Source: Echinarachnius parma (taxonomy: Eukaryota > Echinodermata > Echinoidea > Clypeasteroida > Echinarachniidae). Taken from it: a stretch of 64,000 nucleotides of DNA. The stretch covers positions 1-64,000 of the forward strand of contig JBAMJV010009696.1 in NCBI GenBank assembly GCA_037951105.1, written 5' to 3'. A program made the position numbers and the translations under genes. The notes beneath the pieces are model-generated. The model was not told the DNA's origin. It searched no databases and was given only the letters and a program-made list of their open reading frames with translations. This document shows, piece after piece, positions 10,830-21,062 of the stretch (positions are counted from its first letter, which is position 1; every line of letters begins with the position of its first letter).

Positions 10830-11690
10830 CGCCAAAATAGCCTATTTTGAGTAAAATTTGGACTATTTCATAATACATTACGAAAAATCAGCAGAGTAGT
10901 GTGCTTGTAATTCACGAAGACCATTGTCAAGACATTCCTGATCATCATACATAAACATAGACATAATTTGAATATTTTTTATTTAATTTTTTGCTAATTT
11001 GCATATTCAAAATGGCGGATAAAAACAAAATGGCCGCCAAATAGCCTATTTTGCATTATTTCATAATACATTACGAAATATTGGCAGAGTAGGATGCTTG
11101 TAATTCACGAAGACCATTGTTAATACATTCCTGATGATCATACATGAACATGATTTTAATATTATCCATTTTATTTTTGGCTAATTTGCATATTCAAAAT
11201 GGCAGACAAAAGACAAAATGGCCGCCAAAATAGCCTATTTTGAGTAAAATTTGAATGATTTCATAAATATTGGCAGAGTGGTGTGCTTGTAATTCACGAA
11301 GACCATTGTCAACACATTCCTGATGAACATAGACATAATTTGAATATTTTCTAATTTATTTTTTGCTAATTTGCATATTCAAAATGGCGAATAAAAACAA
11401 AATGGCTGCCAAATAGCCTATTTTGAGTAAAATTTGAATTATTTCATAATACATTACAAAATGTTGGCAGAGTGGTGTGCTTGTAATTCACGAAGACCAT
11501 TTTCAACACATTCCTGATGAACAGAGACATAATTTGAATATTTTCCATTTAATTTTTTGCTAATTTGCATATTCAAAATGGCGGATGAGAAACAAAATGG
11601 CCGCCAAATAGCCTATTTGGAGTAAAATTTGTATTATTTCATAATACATTACGAAATATTGGCGGGAGGGTGTGGGAGGGGGGTGTCCCC
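10830..11690 (+). repeat. left subterminal tandem array, about 185-bp unit
   Basis: About four to five units, each with AAAATGGCCGCCAAATAGCC, a CATAATACATTACGAAATAT region, GTGCTTGTAATTCACGAAGA and TTTGCATATTCAAAATGGCG. The units differ by point changes and small gaps. The same unit occurs in reverse at 17120-18010. Confidence 0.85.
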
Positions 11691-12078
11691 CCTGCCACAG
11701 TAGGGAACTTTTGCATTTTTGGACTTGAAACTGTGCAATCTGGTGCATACTGGAAAGGAAATTCTGACTTGACGACATGTAGTATAATGTGCGTTAGTGT
11801 GTCATCATCGTCATAACCAGAAGGGGTTATGATTGATTCATGAAGAAAAACAAAAATGCACCCCTAAAATAATATTCTCAAAGTGACATATTCAGTTTAA
11901 ACAGTGCATCAAACATGTCAACCTCCTCGTGGTAGGCCCTGGTAACTGAGTTTCCTCAGGCGAATGACAACAATCAGAGACACCAGCAGCAACCTGTCAA
12001 CACCGCTTATTAGCACCACATCCTAATATCACTCCACCTCAAAGCATGTAGCCTGGTACCAACCCTCAACACGCGCCC

Positions 12079-13476
12079 TTGTCAGGGCGGGCATCACCCG
12101 ATATCATAAGGAACGGAATCACCATCCTGCAGCTGAATGTGGAAGGCCTCACCAAGGCCAAGATCACCGTCATTGAACACATCCTACAGACGCACAAACC
12201 CACAGCCATACTACTCCAAGAGACTCCCGTTAAGGACCCCTCCCGACTGAAGATCTCTGGCTTCACCCTGGCCGCCCATACCGAGAGCGATATTCATGGT
12301 ATCGCCACCTTCATCCAGAATTCAGCAAACTGGAATGCAGTTGCCTCTTGCCCTCCAGACTCCAGCCTGGAGTGGACAGCAACCTCAATTGAAGGCACTA
12401 CAGTCATCAACATATATAAGGCACCCCCTCCCGTTCGGCTACAGCCTGACACCATCCCAGCCTTCGACTCGCCCTGTAGATACGCAGGAGATTTCAACTG
12501 CTGCAGCACCACCTGGGGCTACAACAACTCCAACCCCGATGGAACTGCGCTTGAAGACTGGGCTTCCACAACTGGTCTACAACTCCTATTTGACCCCAAA
12601 GAACCAGGTAGCTTCCACTCTGGTAGATGGAACACCTCATCAAACCCGGACCTCGCTTTCGCGAACCTCAATGGTGCCCTACTCAGACGCACTATCCTGG
12701 CCGCCTTCCCAAGATCGCAACACAGGCCATCACTGATAATCCCAGACAGCCCAATAGAGCCAATCAAAACCAAACCACTGAAGAGGTGGAACTTCCGCAA
12801 AGCCAGGTGGGATCAATGCACTAACCTAGTGGAAACAGGAACAGACAGCCTCCCCCTTCCATCGTCTCCCAACCTGGACCATGCCTACTCATCCCTGTGC
12901 AATCTCCTCCTCAAAGCAGCCAAGAGTGCCATACCACGTGGCTTTCGCCGCTGCTTCATCCCCTCATGGGACGAGGAATGCGACACCCTCTACAAAGATT
13001 TCATAGAGGCCGAACCCGGCAACGAAGCAGCTTCCAAGGCATCACTCCTAACAGACTGCCTAGATAAGAAACGCCGAGAGAGATGGGAGGAGACAGTACA
13101 AGGTATTGACTTCACTCACTCTAGCAGACTGGCCTGGAAAACGTTCAATCGTCTCACTGGTAGAAACCCCAAACCAAAGAAATGCCCTGTGACCGCCAAC
13201 TCAATCGCAGATCAACTCCTCGAGAACGGTCGTTTCCCCAACGCAGACAAGAACCACACTCGCCAGACCAAGCAAATGACCTCCCTATGGCAGGCCCCAG
13301 GAGTGGACGGACTCCTGTCAGCACCCTTCACTGTTGATAACCTCCCCCCTGAGTTCCTACTACACTGCGGTCCTAAATGCCTGGCCTGGCTCTGCTCATT
13401 CTACTCATCATGCCTCACTCACCAGTCCATTCCCAAGATTTGGCGCAAGGCAACCAACCATCTTCGCCCTGCCTAA
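12079..13476 (+). CDS. retrotransposon endonuclease and start of RT region
   Basis: A 465-codon reading. Residues about 10-230 form an exonuclease-endonuclease-phosphatase domain: ITILQLNVEGL at the start, AILLQETPV (the catalytic Glu block), a YAGDFNC motif and later a serine-rich NPDLAFAN region. A linker follows, with APGVDGLLSAPF near residue 410, typical of the entry to a LINE reverse transcriptase. It runs out of frame near codon 460, at about 13455, where the second reading takes over. Confidence 0.85.
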   Translation: MSGRASPDIIRNGITILQLNVEGLTKAKITVIEHILQTHKPTAILLQETPVKDPSRLKISGFTLAAHTESDIHGIATFIQNSANWNAVASCPPDSSLEWTATSIEGTTVINIYKAPPPVRLQPDTIPAFDSPCRYAGDFNCCSTTWGYNNSNPDGTALEDWASTTGLQLLFDPKEPGSFHSGRWNTSSNPDLAFANLNGALLRRTILAAFPRSQHRPSLIIPDSPIEPIKTKPLKRWNFRKARWDQCTNLVETGTDSLPLPSSPNLDHAYSSLCNLLLKAAKSAIPRGFRRCFIPSWDEECDTLYKDFIEAEPGNEAASKASLLTDCLDKKRRERWEETVQGIDFTHSSRLAWKTFNRLTGRNPKPKKCPVTANSIADQLLENGRFPNADKNHTRQTKQMTSLWQAPGVDGLLSAPFTVDNLPPEFLLHCGPKCLAWLCSFYSSCLTHQSIPKIWRKATNHLRPA

Positions 13477-15007
13477 ACCAAACAAGCCCTCGGACGACCC
13501 CAAGAACTACAGACCCATCTCCCTTCTCTGTGTCCCCTTCAAGCTCTTAGAAAGACTTCTCCTGGCCCGGCTAGAACCAATCGTCGACCCCCAACTCCCC
13601 GACGAGCAAGCAGGTTTCCGCCGCGGCCGAAGCACTGTTCAACAAATAGTCAAGCTGACCAACTACATTGAGACCAGTTTCGAGAGCGGTGCCATCCTGG
13701 TCGATCTGACTGCAGCCTACGACACAGTGTGGCACCAGGGACTCACCCTGAAGCTACTCCAGATGGTACCCGACCGTCACCTCGTAGGCTTCATTTCCAA
13801 CATCATATCTAACCGCAGCTCTGTCCTGAAGACCAGCGATGGACAGTCCAGCCGCCCTCGACGACTCAAAAACGGTCTCCCCCAAGGCTCAGTCATGGCA
13901 CCCATGCTATTCAACATATACATCAGTAACATGACCAAGACTGCTTCACAACAGTATGGCTACGCAGACGACCTTGCCCTCCTCTACTCTGACAATAGTT
14001 GGACCAAAGTAGAAGACGCCCTAACAACGGACATGGCCCTGATTGTAACATATCTGAAGACTTGGAAACTTAAGCTGAGCACTGCAAAAACAACTGCAAC
14101 CGCCTTCCACCTGAACACCAAGGAAGCTAACCGCCAGCTTACAGTCAACGTAAATGGGACTCCCCTGCCCTACAACCCCTCTCCCACATACCTCGGGGTA
14201 AAACTGGATACACAGCTCACATACAAATCTCACCTTGACTCTCTCTGTGCCAAAGCATCAGCAAGGAACAACCTCCTCCGTTGCCTCGCAGGTTCCTCCT
14301 GGGGTGCTAAAACATCCACACTCCGCACAGGCGCCCTTGCCCTAGTATACAGCACCGCCGAGTACGCTGCCCCAGCCTGGTGCCGGAGCACGCACTCTCG
14401 CAAACTGGACACTACACTCAACGAGACCATGAGGATAATAACAGGATGCCTAAGACCAACACCAACTGATCTCCTGCCTGTACTCGCCGGCATTGCACCC
14501 CCGGTCCACCGGAGAGAACACCACACACAGCAACTAGTGAAAAAGGCCCTTCAAAACCCCAAACACCTCCTCCACCACATCACCCAGAACGCCCAACCAG
14601 ACCCCCAACGCCTGCGTTCCCGCAGACCATTCATCCGCCATGCAGTAACCCTGCAAGATGGGACATACAACACCCTCAGCGCATGGAAGGACGCCTGGCA
14701 ACACACTCCACGACCCCTGCAATTCACAGTGACCCCCAACACTAGCCTGCCTCCAGGTGCTTACCTACCACGGAAAGACTGGGTAACCCTCAACAGGCTC
14801 CGCACGGGAGTTGGCCGGTTCAACGCCAATATGCACCGCTGGGGGCTTAGACCCTCTCCGACTTGCACATGTGGCTCACCTGAGCAAACTGCGGCCCACA
14901 TCATCCACCAGTTCCTAATCCTCCGCCCACCAAACCCAAATCCCAACTTAAACAACTTGGACCCTGACACAATTCTCTGGTTGCACAATTTGCATGATGT
15001 TGCTTAG
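13334..15007 (+). CDS. retrotransposon reverse transcriptase
   Basis: A 557-codon reading whose homologous part starts at ALPKPNKPSDDPKNYRPIS. RT blocks seen: NYRPISLL, EQAGFRRGRST, VDLTAAYDTVW, NGLPQGSVMAP and the catalytic YADDLALLY. The C-terminus holds a W.TLNRLRTGVGRF stretch and a C-x-C...H-x-x-H cluster. It is offset by one frame from the endonuclease reading. Apart from that one shift no stop interrupts about 2.9 kb, so the copy is young or was sequenced with one indel. Confidence 0.88.
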   Translation: MITSPLSSYYTAVLNAWPGSAHSTHHASLTSPFPRFGARQPTIFALPKPNKPSDDPKNYRPISLLCVPFKLLERLLLARLEPIVDPQLPDEQAGFRRGRSTVQQIVKLTNYIETSFESGAILVDLTAAYDTVWHQGLTLKLLQMVPDRHLVGFISNIISNRSSVLKTSDGQSSRPRRLKNGLPQGSVMAPMLFNIYISNMTKTASQQYGYADDLALLYSDNSWTKVEDALTTDMALIVTYLKTWKLKLSTAKTTATAFHLNTKEANRQLTVNVNGTPLPYNPSPTYLGVKLDTQLTYKSHLDSLCAKASARNNLLRCLAGSSWGAKTSTLRTGALALVYSTAEYAAPAWCRSTHSRKLDTTLNETMRIITGCLRPTPTDLLPVLAGIAPPVHRREHHTQQLVKKALQNPKHLLHHITQNAQPDPQRLRSRRPFIRHAVTLQDGTYNTLSAWKDAWQHTPRPLQFTVTPNTSLPPGAYLPRKDWVTLNRLRTGVGRFNANMHRWGLRPSPTCTCGSPEQTAAHIIHQFLILRPPNPNPNLNNLDPDTILWLHNLHDVA

Positions 15008-15119
15008 ATGCTGAAACTGCCTCAAACGAAAGAAGAAGAAGAAAAGCATTATTTTATGACTAAGCAAAATGAACCATGTATTCCAGACGTATACAAGACC
15101 GATTCCCAAGGGAGCGAAA

Positions 15120-15380
15120 CGATATCCGAGAGGGGGAAAGGTGATGGGAGGGTGTGATGGTTGGTGGGTGCACGGTAATGGTGCTTTTGCAGTGTTTTCA
15201 TTGAAATTATGCAATATTGTGCATACTTGGGAAGGAAATGTTACTTGACATGATGTAAAATCTGACTTTTCTTGTCTAAAGAAATACTCTTTTCTTTCAA
15301 TCATAAAAGCCATGATTTGAATTGATTTTGGGGGGCAAGCGCCCCAAAGCCCCCCCCCCCCCCCCCACCAGTACGCCAGG
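15120..15380. repeat. G-run repeat with sequence related to 11690-11800
   Basis: ATGCAATATTGTGCATACTT, GGAAGGAAATG and TTGACATGATGTA resemble 11735-11785. A C homopolymer of about 20 bases and CACCAGTACGCCAG follow. The repeat cuts into the end of the nuclease-like gene remnant. Confidence 0.5.
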
Positions 15381-17010
15381 TGATATTGTCGTAGCCTTAG
15401 CTTGTCCATAGCATAATGTTATGAGCGATGTTGCATCTTTCATTGCGTCGGCCATTTCTGCATCCATGTCTCCAATCGATGGCAAAAGGAACCCATTTTT
15501 CTGCCGCAGCACTTTTAGCAAAGTTCCTTTGCCAACTCCAAAATGTGCACCAACAGTATCACAACCTGTCAGTGTGTGACCTGCTAACATAGAAGGGATG
15601 ATATGTCTCTGTGTCTGTCCACTGTGGCATATAAATCAATGTCTTTGATTGGCGACACGATTATCAAGGGTGACTGAAGGCCTTGCTTTTGGTAGAAATG
15701 AAGTAGAAGAACATACACATCTGTGTCGTCTGCAAGCACCCTGACGGATCTGCCTTCATCTGCCAGCATGATAGCCTGCTGCACTGCCTGTACAATAATC
15801 ACATCAGCCTCCCCATGAGATGTGGCCATATCAGGAGTGTCATATTGGCTGGTGATCACAAGCTTGTGTTTTGTGATGAAACCTGCATCGCTTTGCAGAT
15901 GTTGTCAACTAATGTTTATCATCTGTTTCTTGTTCTGTGTGACTGTCAGAGTCAGTTTCTGAGATGGAAGGGGTGAAGTCCCAGGACGAAATTCCAGTTA
16001 AAATTGTAATTGGTACCCATTGAATTCCCATTGATTTCAATGGGTACCCGTTGAATTCAATGGGTACCCATTGGCATGGGTTTCAATGGGTAATTGTTTC
16101 ATTTTACATATACTTGGTAATCCTGGTTACCAATTGAATTCAATTGGTAATATAGTCAATGGGTATTTCACCCTGGGGTTGGACTTAGTTGGAAAACTAT
16201 CAATTGCCTCTCGATATCCTGGTTGCACACTTGGTACTGTAATCATTGTACCTGTCAAAGACAGTTCCTGGCTTTAGAGTGATGTCAACCTCACCAGCTT
16301 TACCATGCCCATATCGCATGAATGTTGTCTTGATGAACATGTCGCTCCGTATGCCATTCTATAACCCTTTAATGTGTCTCATCACATGAGACCCTTTCAT
16401 GAAATGATGGAGTGCATCTCCTGGTAAGGCTTCCATACGTCTAAGGTAGAGTAACCCGTATCGTGCGTAGTTCACATGTTCCCGACGCAAAGAAGTAGGG
16501 CATCATGAGCTTCACTGCATCCGGGTGTGGTGGCCAATCACCTTCTCGTTCAGCCCGTACATACAGCATCATTATCAGAACTGGTTTGATCAGGTTGTTG
16601 ACCCACATCTTTGTTGTGCGACTTCTCTTTGCAAGGTCCTTTGCAAGCGTTGTCATGAGAACGTTGTGAGAATTCAGGTGTCCCTGCACAACAATGTCTC
16701 TCAGTAGCTCCTCATGCGCATGGCTCTCATGTTCATAGGAATTTTTGTTCCTGTAAGCATTTTACCCACAGAACATCTGCAAGGCATACCCCCTAATCTT
16801 GGAATGACCTAAGGAAATAGGTTTGGATATGCCCGTTGTAACCCTACTGCAACAATATACAGTTTGTTGATCTGCTGTGAAGACAGTGAAACCTTGACAT
16901 GTTTTCTCTGTTAACTGCTGTGCTTTGGTCATGGCTGTCATGATCGTGTCTGGATGGACTGGTGGCATATCAATCAATGGTAGATACACTACTTTGGTTT
17001 TGGGTTATGT
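15380..17010 (-). pseudogene. decayed multi-copy gene with FEN1/PIN-like nuclease motifs
   Basis: Fragments on the - strand in three frames, in order from 17010 down: YLPLIDMPPVHPDTI... (16.99-16.76 kb), MWVNNLIKPVLIMMLYVRAE and ...MMPYFFASG (16.69-16.44 kb), a DALHHFMKGSHVMRHIKG and FMRYGHGKAGEVDITLKPGT stretch (16.43-16.24 kb), SHGEADVIIVQAVQQA with VLADDTDVYVLLLHFY (15.86-15.58 kb), and LAGHTLTGCDTVGAHFGVGK (15.59-15.40 kb). The DDTD block and the GCDT...GVGKGTLLKVL helix-hairpin-helix-like block recall XPG/FEN1-type PIN nucleases. Similar proteins are common as repeated hypothetical genes in invertebrates. At least three frameshifts and a stop make this copy inactive. Whether it is the element's own gene or captured cargo is open. 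Confidence 0.6.
16005..16165. repeat. cluster of GGTACC and GAATTC palindromes
   Basis: Short self-complementary words repeat here: AATTGGTACCCATTGAATTC, TTTCAATGGGTACCCGTTGA, CAATGGGTACCCATTGG, CAATTGAATTCAATTGG. Six or more overlapping palindromes lie within 160 bases. They interrupt the nuclease remnant. No known function. Confidence 0.7.
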
Positions 17011-17119
17011 GACTTTTCCTTGATTGCGACACAAATGCGTATTATATCATTGAATTCAGGACAGTTATCACACTGCACAACATCTGTCAAGAACCCGAGG
17101 TCACACTCATTAGCTCTCT

Positions 17120-18010
17120 GTCAATATTTGATAATGTATTATGAAATAATTCAAATTTTTACTAAAAATAGGCTATTTTGGCGGCCATTTTGTTTCTTAT
17201 CCGCCATTTTGAATATGCAAATAAGCAAAAAAAGAAATGGGTAATATTCAAATTATGTCTATGTTCATCAGGAATGTGTTGACAATGGTCTTCGTGAATT
17301 ACAAGCACACCACTCTGCCAATATTTCATAATGTAGTTATGAAATCATTCAAATTTTACTCAAAATAGGCTATTTTGGCGGCCATTTTGTCTTTTGTCCG
17401 CCATTTTGAATATGCAAATTAGCCAAAAATAAAATGGATAATATTCAAATCATGTCTATGTTCATGTATGATCATCAGGAATGTGTTGACAATGGTCTTT
17501 GTTAAGTACAACAACACTACCTCTGCCAATATTTTGTAATGTATTATGAAATGATTCAAATTTTACTCAAAATAGGCTATTTGGCGGCCATTTTGTTTCT
17601 TATCCGCCATTTTGAATATGCAAATTAGCAAAAAATAAAATGGAAAATATTCAAATTATGTGATTTTTCATGTATGATCATGAGGAATGTGTTTACAATG
17701 GTCTTTGTGAAGTACAAGCACACTACTCTGCCAATATTTCGTAACTATGTATTATGAAATAATTCAAATTTTACTCAAAATAGGCTACTTGGCGGCCATT
17801 TTGTATTTTTCTGCCATTTTGAATATGCAAATTAGCAAAAAATGAAATGGAAAATATTCAAATTATGTCTATGTTCATGTATGTTCATCAGAAATGTGTT
17901 AACAATGGTCTTTGTGAAGTACAAGCACATTATAGTGCCAATATTTCATAATGTATTATGAAATAATTCAAATTTTCCTAAAAATAGGCTATTTTGGCGG
18001 CCATTTTGTT
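17120..18010 (-). repeat. right subterminal tandem array, inverted
   Basis: About five units of the same roughly 185-bp repeat as 10830-11690, in the opposite orientation (GGCGGCCATTTTGTTTCTTA, CCGCCATTTTGAATATGCAA, AATGGTCTTCGTGAATTACA). This confirms that the arrays belong to long terminal inverted repeats. Confidence 0.85.
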
Positions 18011-18557
18011 TTTGCTTATATCTCAAATTGCTCAAGGGTGACAGAGCTCCAGTTTTTGGCTTGTTCAAAGTAGATACCTAGACAATCAGAATCCATTGAA
18101 AAAAAAACTTATTCCATCAAAACAAGGTTAGGCCCAAAATCAGGGTTTGGCTGCCGGACTATTAGGGAGTCTTTGGTTAGGTGTCTGGTGATGCAGCCTG
18201 CCTATTTTTATTTGTTTTACTAAATTTACCAAATAATTACAGTCAAACCTTCTCTAGCCACCACCTGTATGATAAAGTTTACATGTTAAATAAAGCTATC
18301 TGTATTAACCACTTTCTTATAAAGGCCACCTTTTCTGTATCCCTTGGTGGTCTTTATAGACAGTCAAGATTCACTCTAATTGATGCTTGTTTTTATTAAA
18401 ACAAACCAAATTATTTTGTTGGTGCCTGTGAAATTAAGTTTTGACAAAAAAATGTTTTGTTTCTTTTTAAAAAGAAAATGTTAATAGATTGATTTGAATG
18501 CAATAAATAATAACTATATAAATAGTTCATTTCTGCATCTCTGTATTCTCTGCACAG

Positions 18558-18707
18558 ATGGCAGCTTGAACAGCTCTGGCTCAATATCAAGGTCAGGATC
18601 GGGCTCAATGTCACTCTCAAGGTCATCAGGGTCAATGTCAGGGTCAGAGGGCAGCAGACCAACCTCCCTACATGAGGACGGAGAACTCACTACAAACCTC
18701 AAAACAG
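18558..18707 (+). CDS. FERRY3: FERRY3 exon 10, Ser/Arg-rich segment
   Basis: 50 residues: a low-complexity part (SGSISRSGSGSMSLSRSSGS) followed by HEDGELTTNLKTG. The codons are repeats of TCA/AGG. The acceptor is TGCACAG|AT and the donor AAAACAG|GTGAG; phase 1 in and out. The segment falls where the human protein has a poorly conserved linker between the exon 9 and DFYITRH parts, so it is probably disordered. It is the first and only intact unit of a four-unit tandem repeat. Confidence 0.8.
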
Positions 18708-19225
18708 GTGAGATCTCTTTGTTTGTCAATGACATACCAAGATTAGTTTCTATATCAAGGTCAATCTCAAGATCAAGCTCAATGTCATACTCAAGGTCAT
18801 CAGGGTCAATGTCAGGGTCTGAGGGCAGCAGACCAATCCCTACATGAGGACGGAGAACTCACTACAAACCTCAAAACAGGTGAGATCTCTTTGTTTGTCA
18901 ATGACATACCAAGATTAGTTTCTATATCAAGGTCAATCTCAAGATCAAGCTCAATGTCATACTCAAGGTCATCAGGGTCAATGTCAGGGTCTGAGGGCAG
19001 CAGACCAATCCCTACATGAGGACGGAGAACTCACTACAAACCTCAAAACAGGTGAGATCTCTTTGTTTTAAAGAGTCAATGACATACCAAGATTAGTTTC
19101 TATATCAAGGTCAATCTCAAGATCAAGCTCAATGTCATACTCAAGGTCATCAGGGTCAATGTCGGGGTCCGAGAGCAGCAGACCCTACATGAGGACGGAG
19201 AACTAACTACAAACCTCAAAACAGC
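18708..19225 (+). pseudogene. three tandem copies of FERRY3 exon 10 with flanks (172-bp period)
   Basis: The donor context AAAACAGGTGAG recurs at 18707, 18879 and 19051, exactly 172 bases apart; a fourth, diverged unit ends at about 19225 without a donor. The copies are nearly identical to each other, so they are recent. All lack two bases (CCAATCCC for CCAACCTCCC), which puts a TGA in frame. They lack the first part of exon 10 and carry ATTAGTTTCTATATCAAGG in its place. Confidence 0.88.
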
Positions 19226-19491
19226 AAGACCTTTTGAATTGTTAATAAGAATCAGTGATATATATATATGGTGGTCAGTTGTCATAACTGTTTTAAGGTC
19301 AATCACATTGTCATTCTCAAGGTTAAACTCAATGTCCACATGATGATGGAGATCTCAAACAAATCTAAACATTGATGCATGGAAAATGTGCTTTATAAAA
19401 GCATTACTGTGTGTTTTATGTGTCAAGTTTGCTTGTCATTTGCATTTGATAAAGAACCTGGTAGGTTGAAAGCTTAGGCTCTATTTGACCC

Positions 19492-19501
19492 ATAGGCATA
19501 C

Positions 19502-19536
<35 letters not shown>

Positions 19537-19795
19537 TTGGGGGTTCAACACCCCCCCCCTTTTCAAATTTTAACTTGTCTCGAGACCAAATTTTAGCGGT
19601 CTCGATCGTCATTTTCAATGGTCTCGGCCTCGAAAAGTGCAAAAAACCGTGGTCTCGGCCTCGAAAATGTCGAAAACTTTTGGTCTTGGCTTCAAAATTT
19701 TCTACGACTACCCCCCCCCCCCCCCCCACCCCTGACAGAAATTGTTTCTGAAGAAAAAAAAAAACCTTTAAATAATCCTGGGTACGCCACTGATT
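19492..19795. repeat. TIR element with long G and C runs
   Basis: The ends CATAGGCATACCCGGG and CCTGGGTACGCCACTG are imperfect inverted repeats. A G run of about 30 bases stands at 19504-19534 and a C run at 19711-19727. The interior has repeated GGTCTCG(G/A) words. No gene. Confidence 0.5.
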
Positions 19796-19874
19796 TGACC
19801 TACATGCTTCTTTTCTTCAGACTCTATGTCATTAACTCATTTTATGTAATGATTAAATTCTGTTTTATCCACAG

Positions 19875-19934
19875 GTGATTTCTATGTGACGAGGCATTCC
19901 AACCTGGCACAGTGTCATGTAACTTCCATCTAGA
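19875..19934 (+). pseudogene. decayed copy of FERRY3 exon 11 (first echo)
   Basis: TCCACAG|GTGATTTCTATG..., reading DFYVTRHSNLAQCH, then an in-frame stop (GTAACTTCCATCTAG region). The acceptor phase is the one exon 10 requires. Confidence 0.88.
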
Positions 19935-19965
19935 TATATATCTAGGGGAATCACTTGCTGTGGAC

Positions 19966-20420
19966 ACTGTTCTATACTATAGGCAGGTTGGCTGCTATAG
20001 ACAGACCTGTGGCTGCTAAGACATGTTCTATACTATAGGCAGGTTGGCTGCTATAGACAGACCTGTGGCTGCTAAGACATGTTCTATACTATAGGCAGGT
20101 TGGCTGCTATAGACAGACCTGTGGCTGCTAAGACATGTTCTATACTATAGGCAGGTTGGCTGCTATAGACAGTCCTGTGGCTGCTAAGACATGTTCTATA
20201 CTATAGGCAGGTTGGCTGCTATAGACAGACCTGTGGCTGCTAAGACATGTTCTATACTATAGGCAGGTTGGCTGCTATAGACAGTCCTGTGGCTGCTAAG
20301 ACATGTTCTATACTATAGGCAGGTTGGCTGCTATAGACAGACCTGTGGCTGCTAAGACATGTTCTATACTATAGGCAGGTTGGCTGCTATAGACAGACCT
20401 GTGGCTGCTAAGACATGTTT
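19966..20420. repeat. 56-bp minisatellite, eight units
   Basis: Units of GTTCTATACTATAGGCAGGT, TGGCTGCTATAGACAGACCT, GTGGCTGCTAAGACAT, repeated about eight times at a 56-base spacing. Units differ only by an A/T change in GACAG(A/T)CC. It lies between two exon echoes in intron 10. Confidence 0.95.
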
Positions 20421-20716
20421 GGCTGTATGCAGTGCTCAAAATTAGCATAGGCCCGCTGGCCCGGGGCCACTAAAAATTAGCTTCGGGCCACCAAATTTCA
20501 TTGATACTAAATTCTACTGGCCCGAGCAGGCAAGCCAATTTAGCAGAATTTGTTATGTTTTTCTTTGTTTGGGGCCACCAGAAATAGGTTTCGGGCCACT
20601 AGAAGTTGAAAAAATGTTACTTGCCCGACTGGGCCATGAGGCAAAAATGTTAATTTCTAGCATTGCTGTATGTCATTAACTTCTTATCCAATCAATCTAC
20701 AGTATTTCTTTCACAG

Positions 20717-20827
20717 GTGATTTCTATGTGACCAGGCATTCCAATCTAGCACAGTGTCATATTATCTTCCATCTCGTTCTTGATGACAGTCTGCCATCTA
20801 GTGACCTCAATTCTAGATCTCCTTTTC
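20717..20827 (+). pseudogene. decayed copy of FERRY3 exon 11 (second echo)
   Basis: After TTTCACAG the copy reads DFYVTRHSNLAQCHIIFHL and DDSLPSSDLNSR. It then diverges and meets a stop. No donor is visible at its end. It is closer to an open reading than the first echo. Confidence 0.85.
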
Positions 20828-20874
20828 AGCGAAACATATGATCTCTCATCAACTCATTTTATATCAATCATGTT

Positions 20875-21044
20875 CAGGGCCCCGTTGCAGAAAGAGATAC
20901 AATCGATTGTAAGTTACGATTGATCGTAAGTCAGAAAATGTACGCGTTTCAACCAATCAGATTTGCGCATCTAGAACACGTGATCTGACTTGCGATCAAT
21001 TGCAACTTACAATCAATTGTATCTCTTTCTGCAACGGGGCCCTG
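20875..21044. mobile_element. 170-bp hairpin element
   Basis: CAGGGCCCCGTTGCAG... and ...CTGCAACGGGGCCCTG, with AGATACAATCGATTGTAAGT mirrored by ACTTACAATCAATTGTATCT. It is a palindrome over almost its whole length, with TTTCAACCAATCAGATTTGC at the centre. Relatives: 31408-31560 and the pieces inside 53029-55399. Confidence 0.8.
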
Positions 21045-21062
21045 GTCTGCTTTCATCCACAG

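Larger units (their letters stand above)
12070..15045 (+). mobile_element. non-LTR retrotransposon, nearly full length
   Basis: An apurinic-type endonuclease and a reverse transcriptase reading run through two overlapping frames, and the copy ends in a short GAAGAAGAAGAA tail. It is nested in the 7.5 kb TIR element. Its C content is far higher than that of the surroundings. A 5' leader may reach back to about 11930. The coding style (YADD, C-terminal WxxLNRLRTG and HxxHQ-like CG..EQT..H motif) suggests a Jockey/I-like lineage, uncertain. Confidence 0.85.
10678..18161. mobile_element. 7.5 kb TIR element with subterminal tandem arrays
   Basis: The left end TAGTCCGGCAGCC and the right end GGCTGCCGGACTA are inverted repeats. 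Homology continues inwards, with gaps, through AACTGGA, TTGAGCAATTT and AAAACAAAATGGCCGCC into inverted tandem arrays. A TTA trinucleotide flanks both sides (10675-10677, 18162-18164), compatible with a 3-bp target duplication as in PIF/Harbinger-type elements; the superfamily is not established. The cargo is a decayed nuclease-like gene on the - strand and a nested LINE. It fills intron 9 of FERRY3. Confidence 0.7.

Noticed and set aside
10830..18010. Two independent satellite arrays
   Set aside because: Their opposite orientation and the shared outer sequence up to TAGTCCGGCAGCC show that they are parts of one pair of long terminal inverted repeats.
19966..20420. CRISPR-like array (regular 56-bp units)
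   Set aside because: There are no unique spacers; units are contiguous and nearly identical, so it is a minisatellite in a eukaryotic intron.
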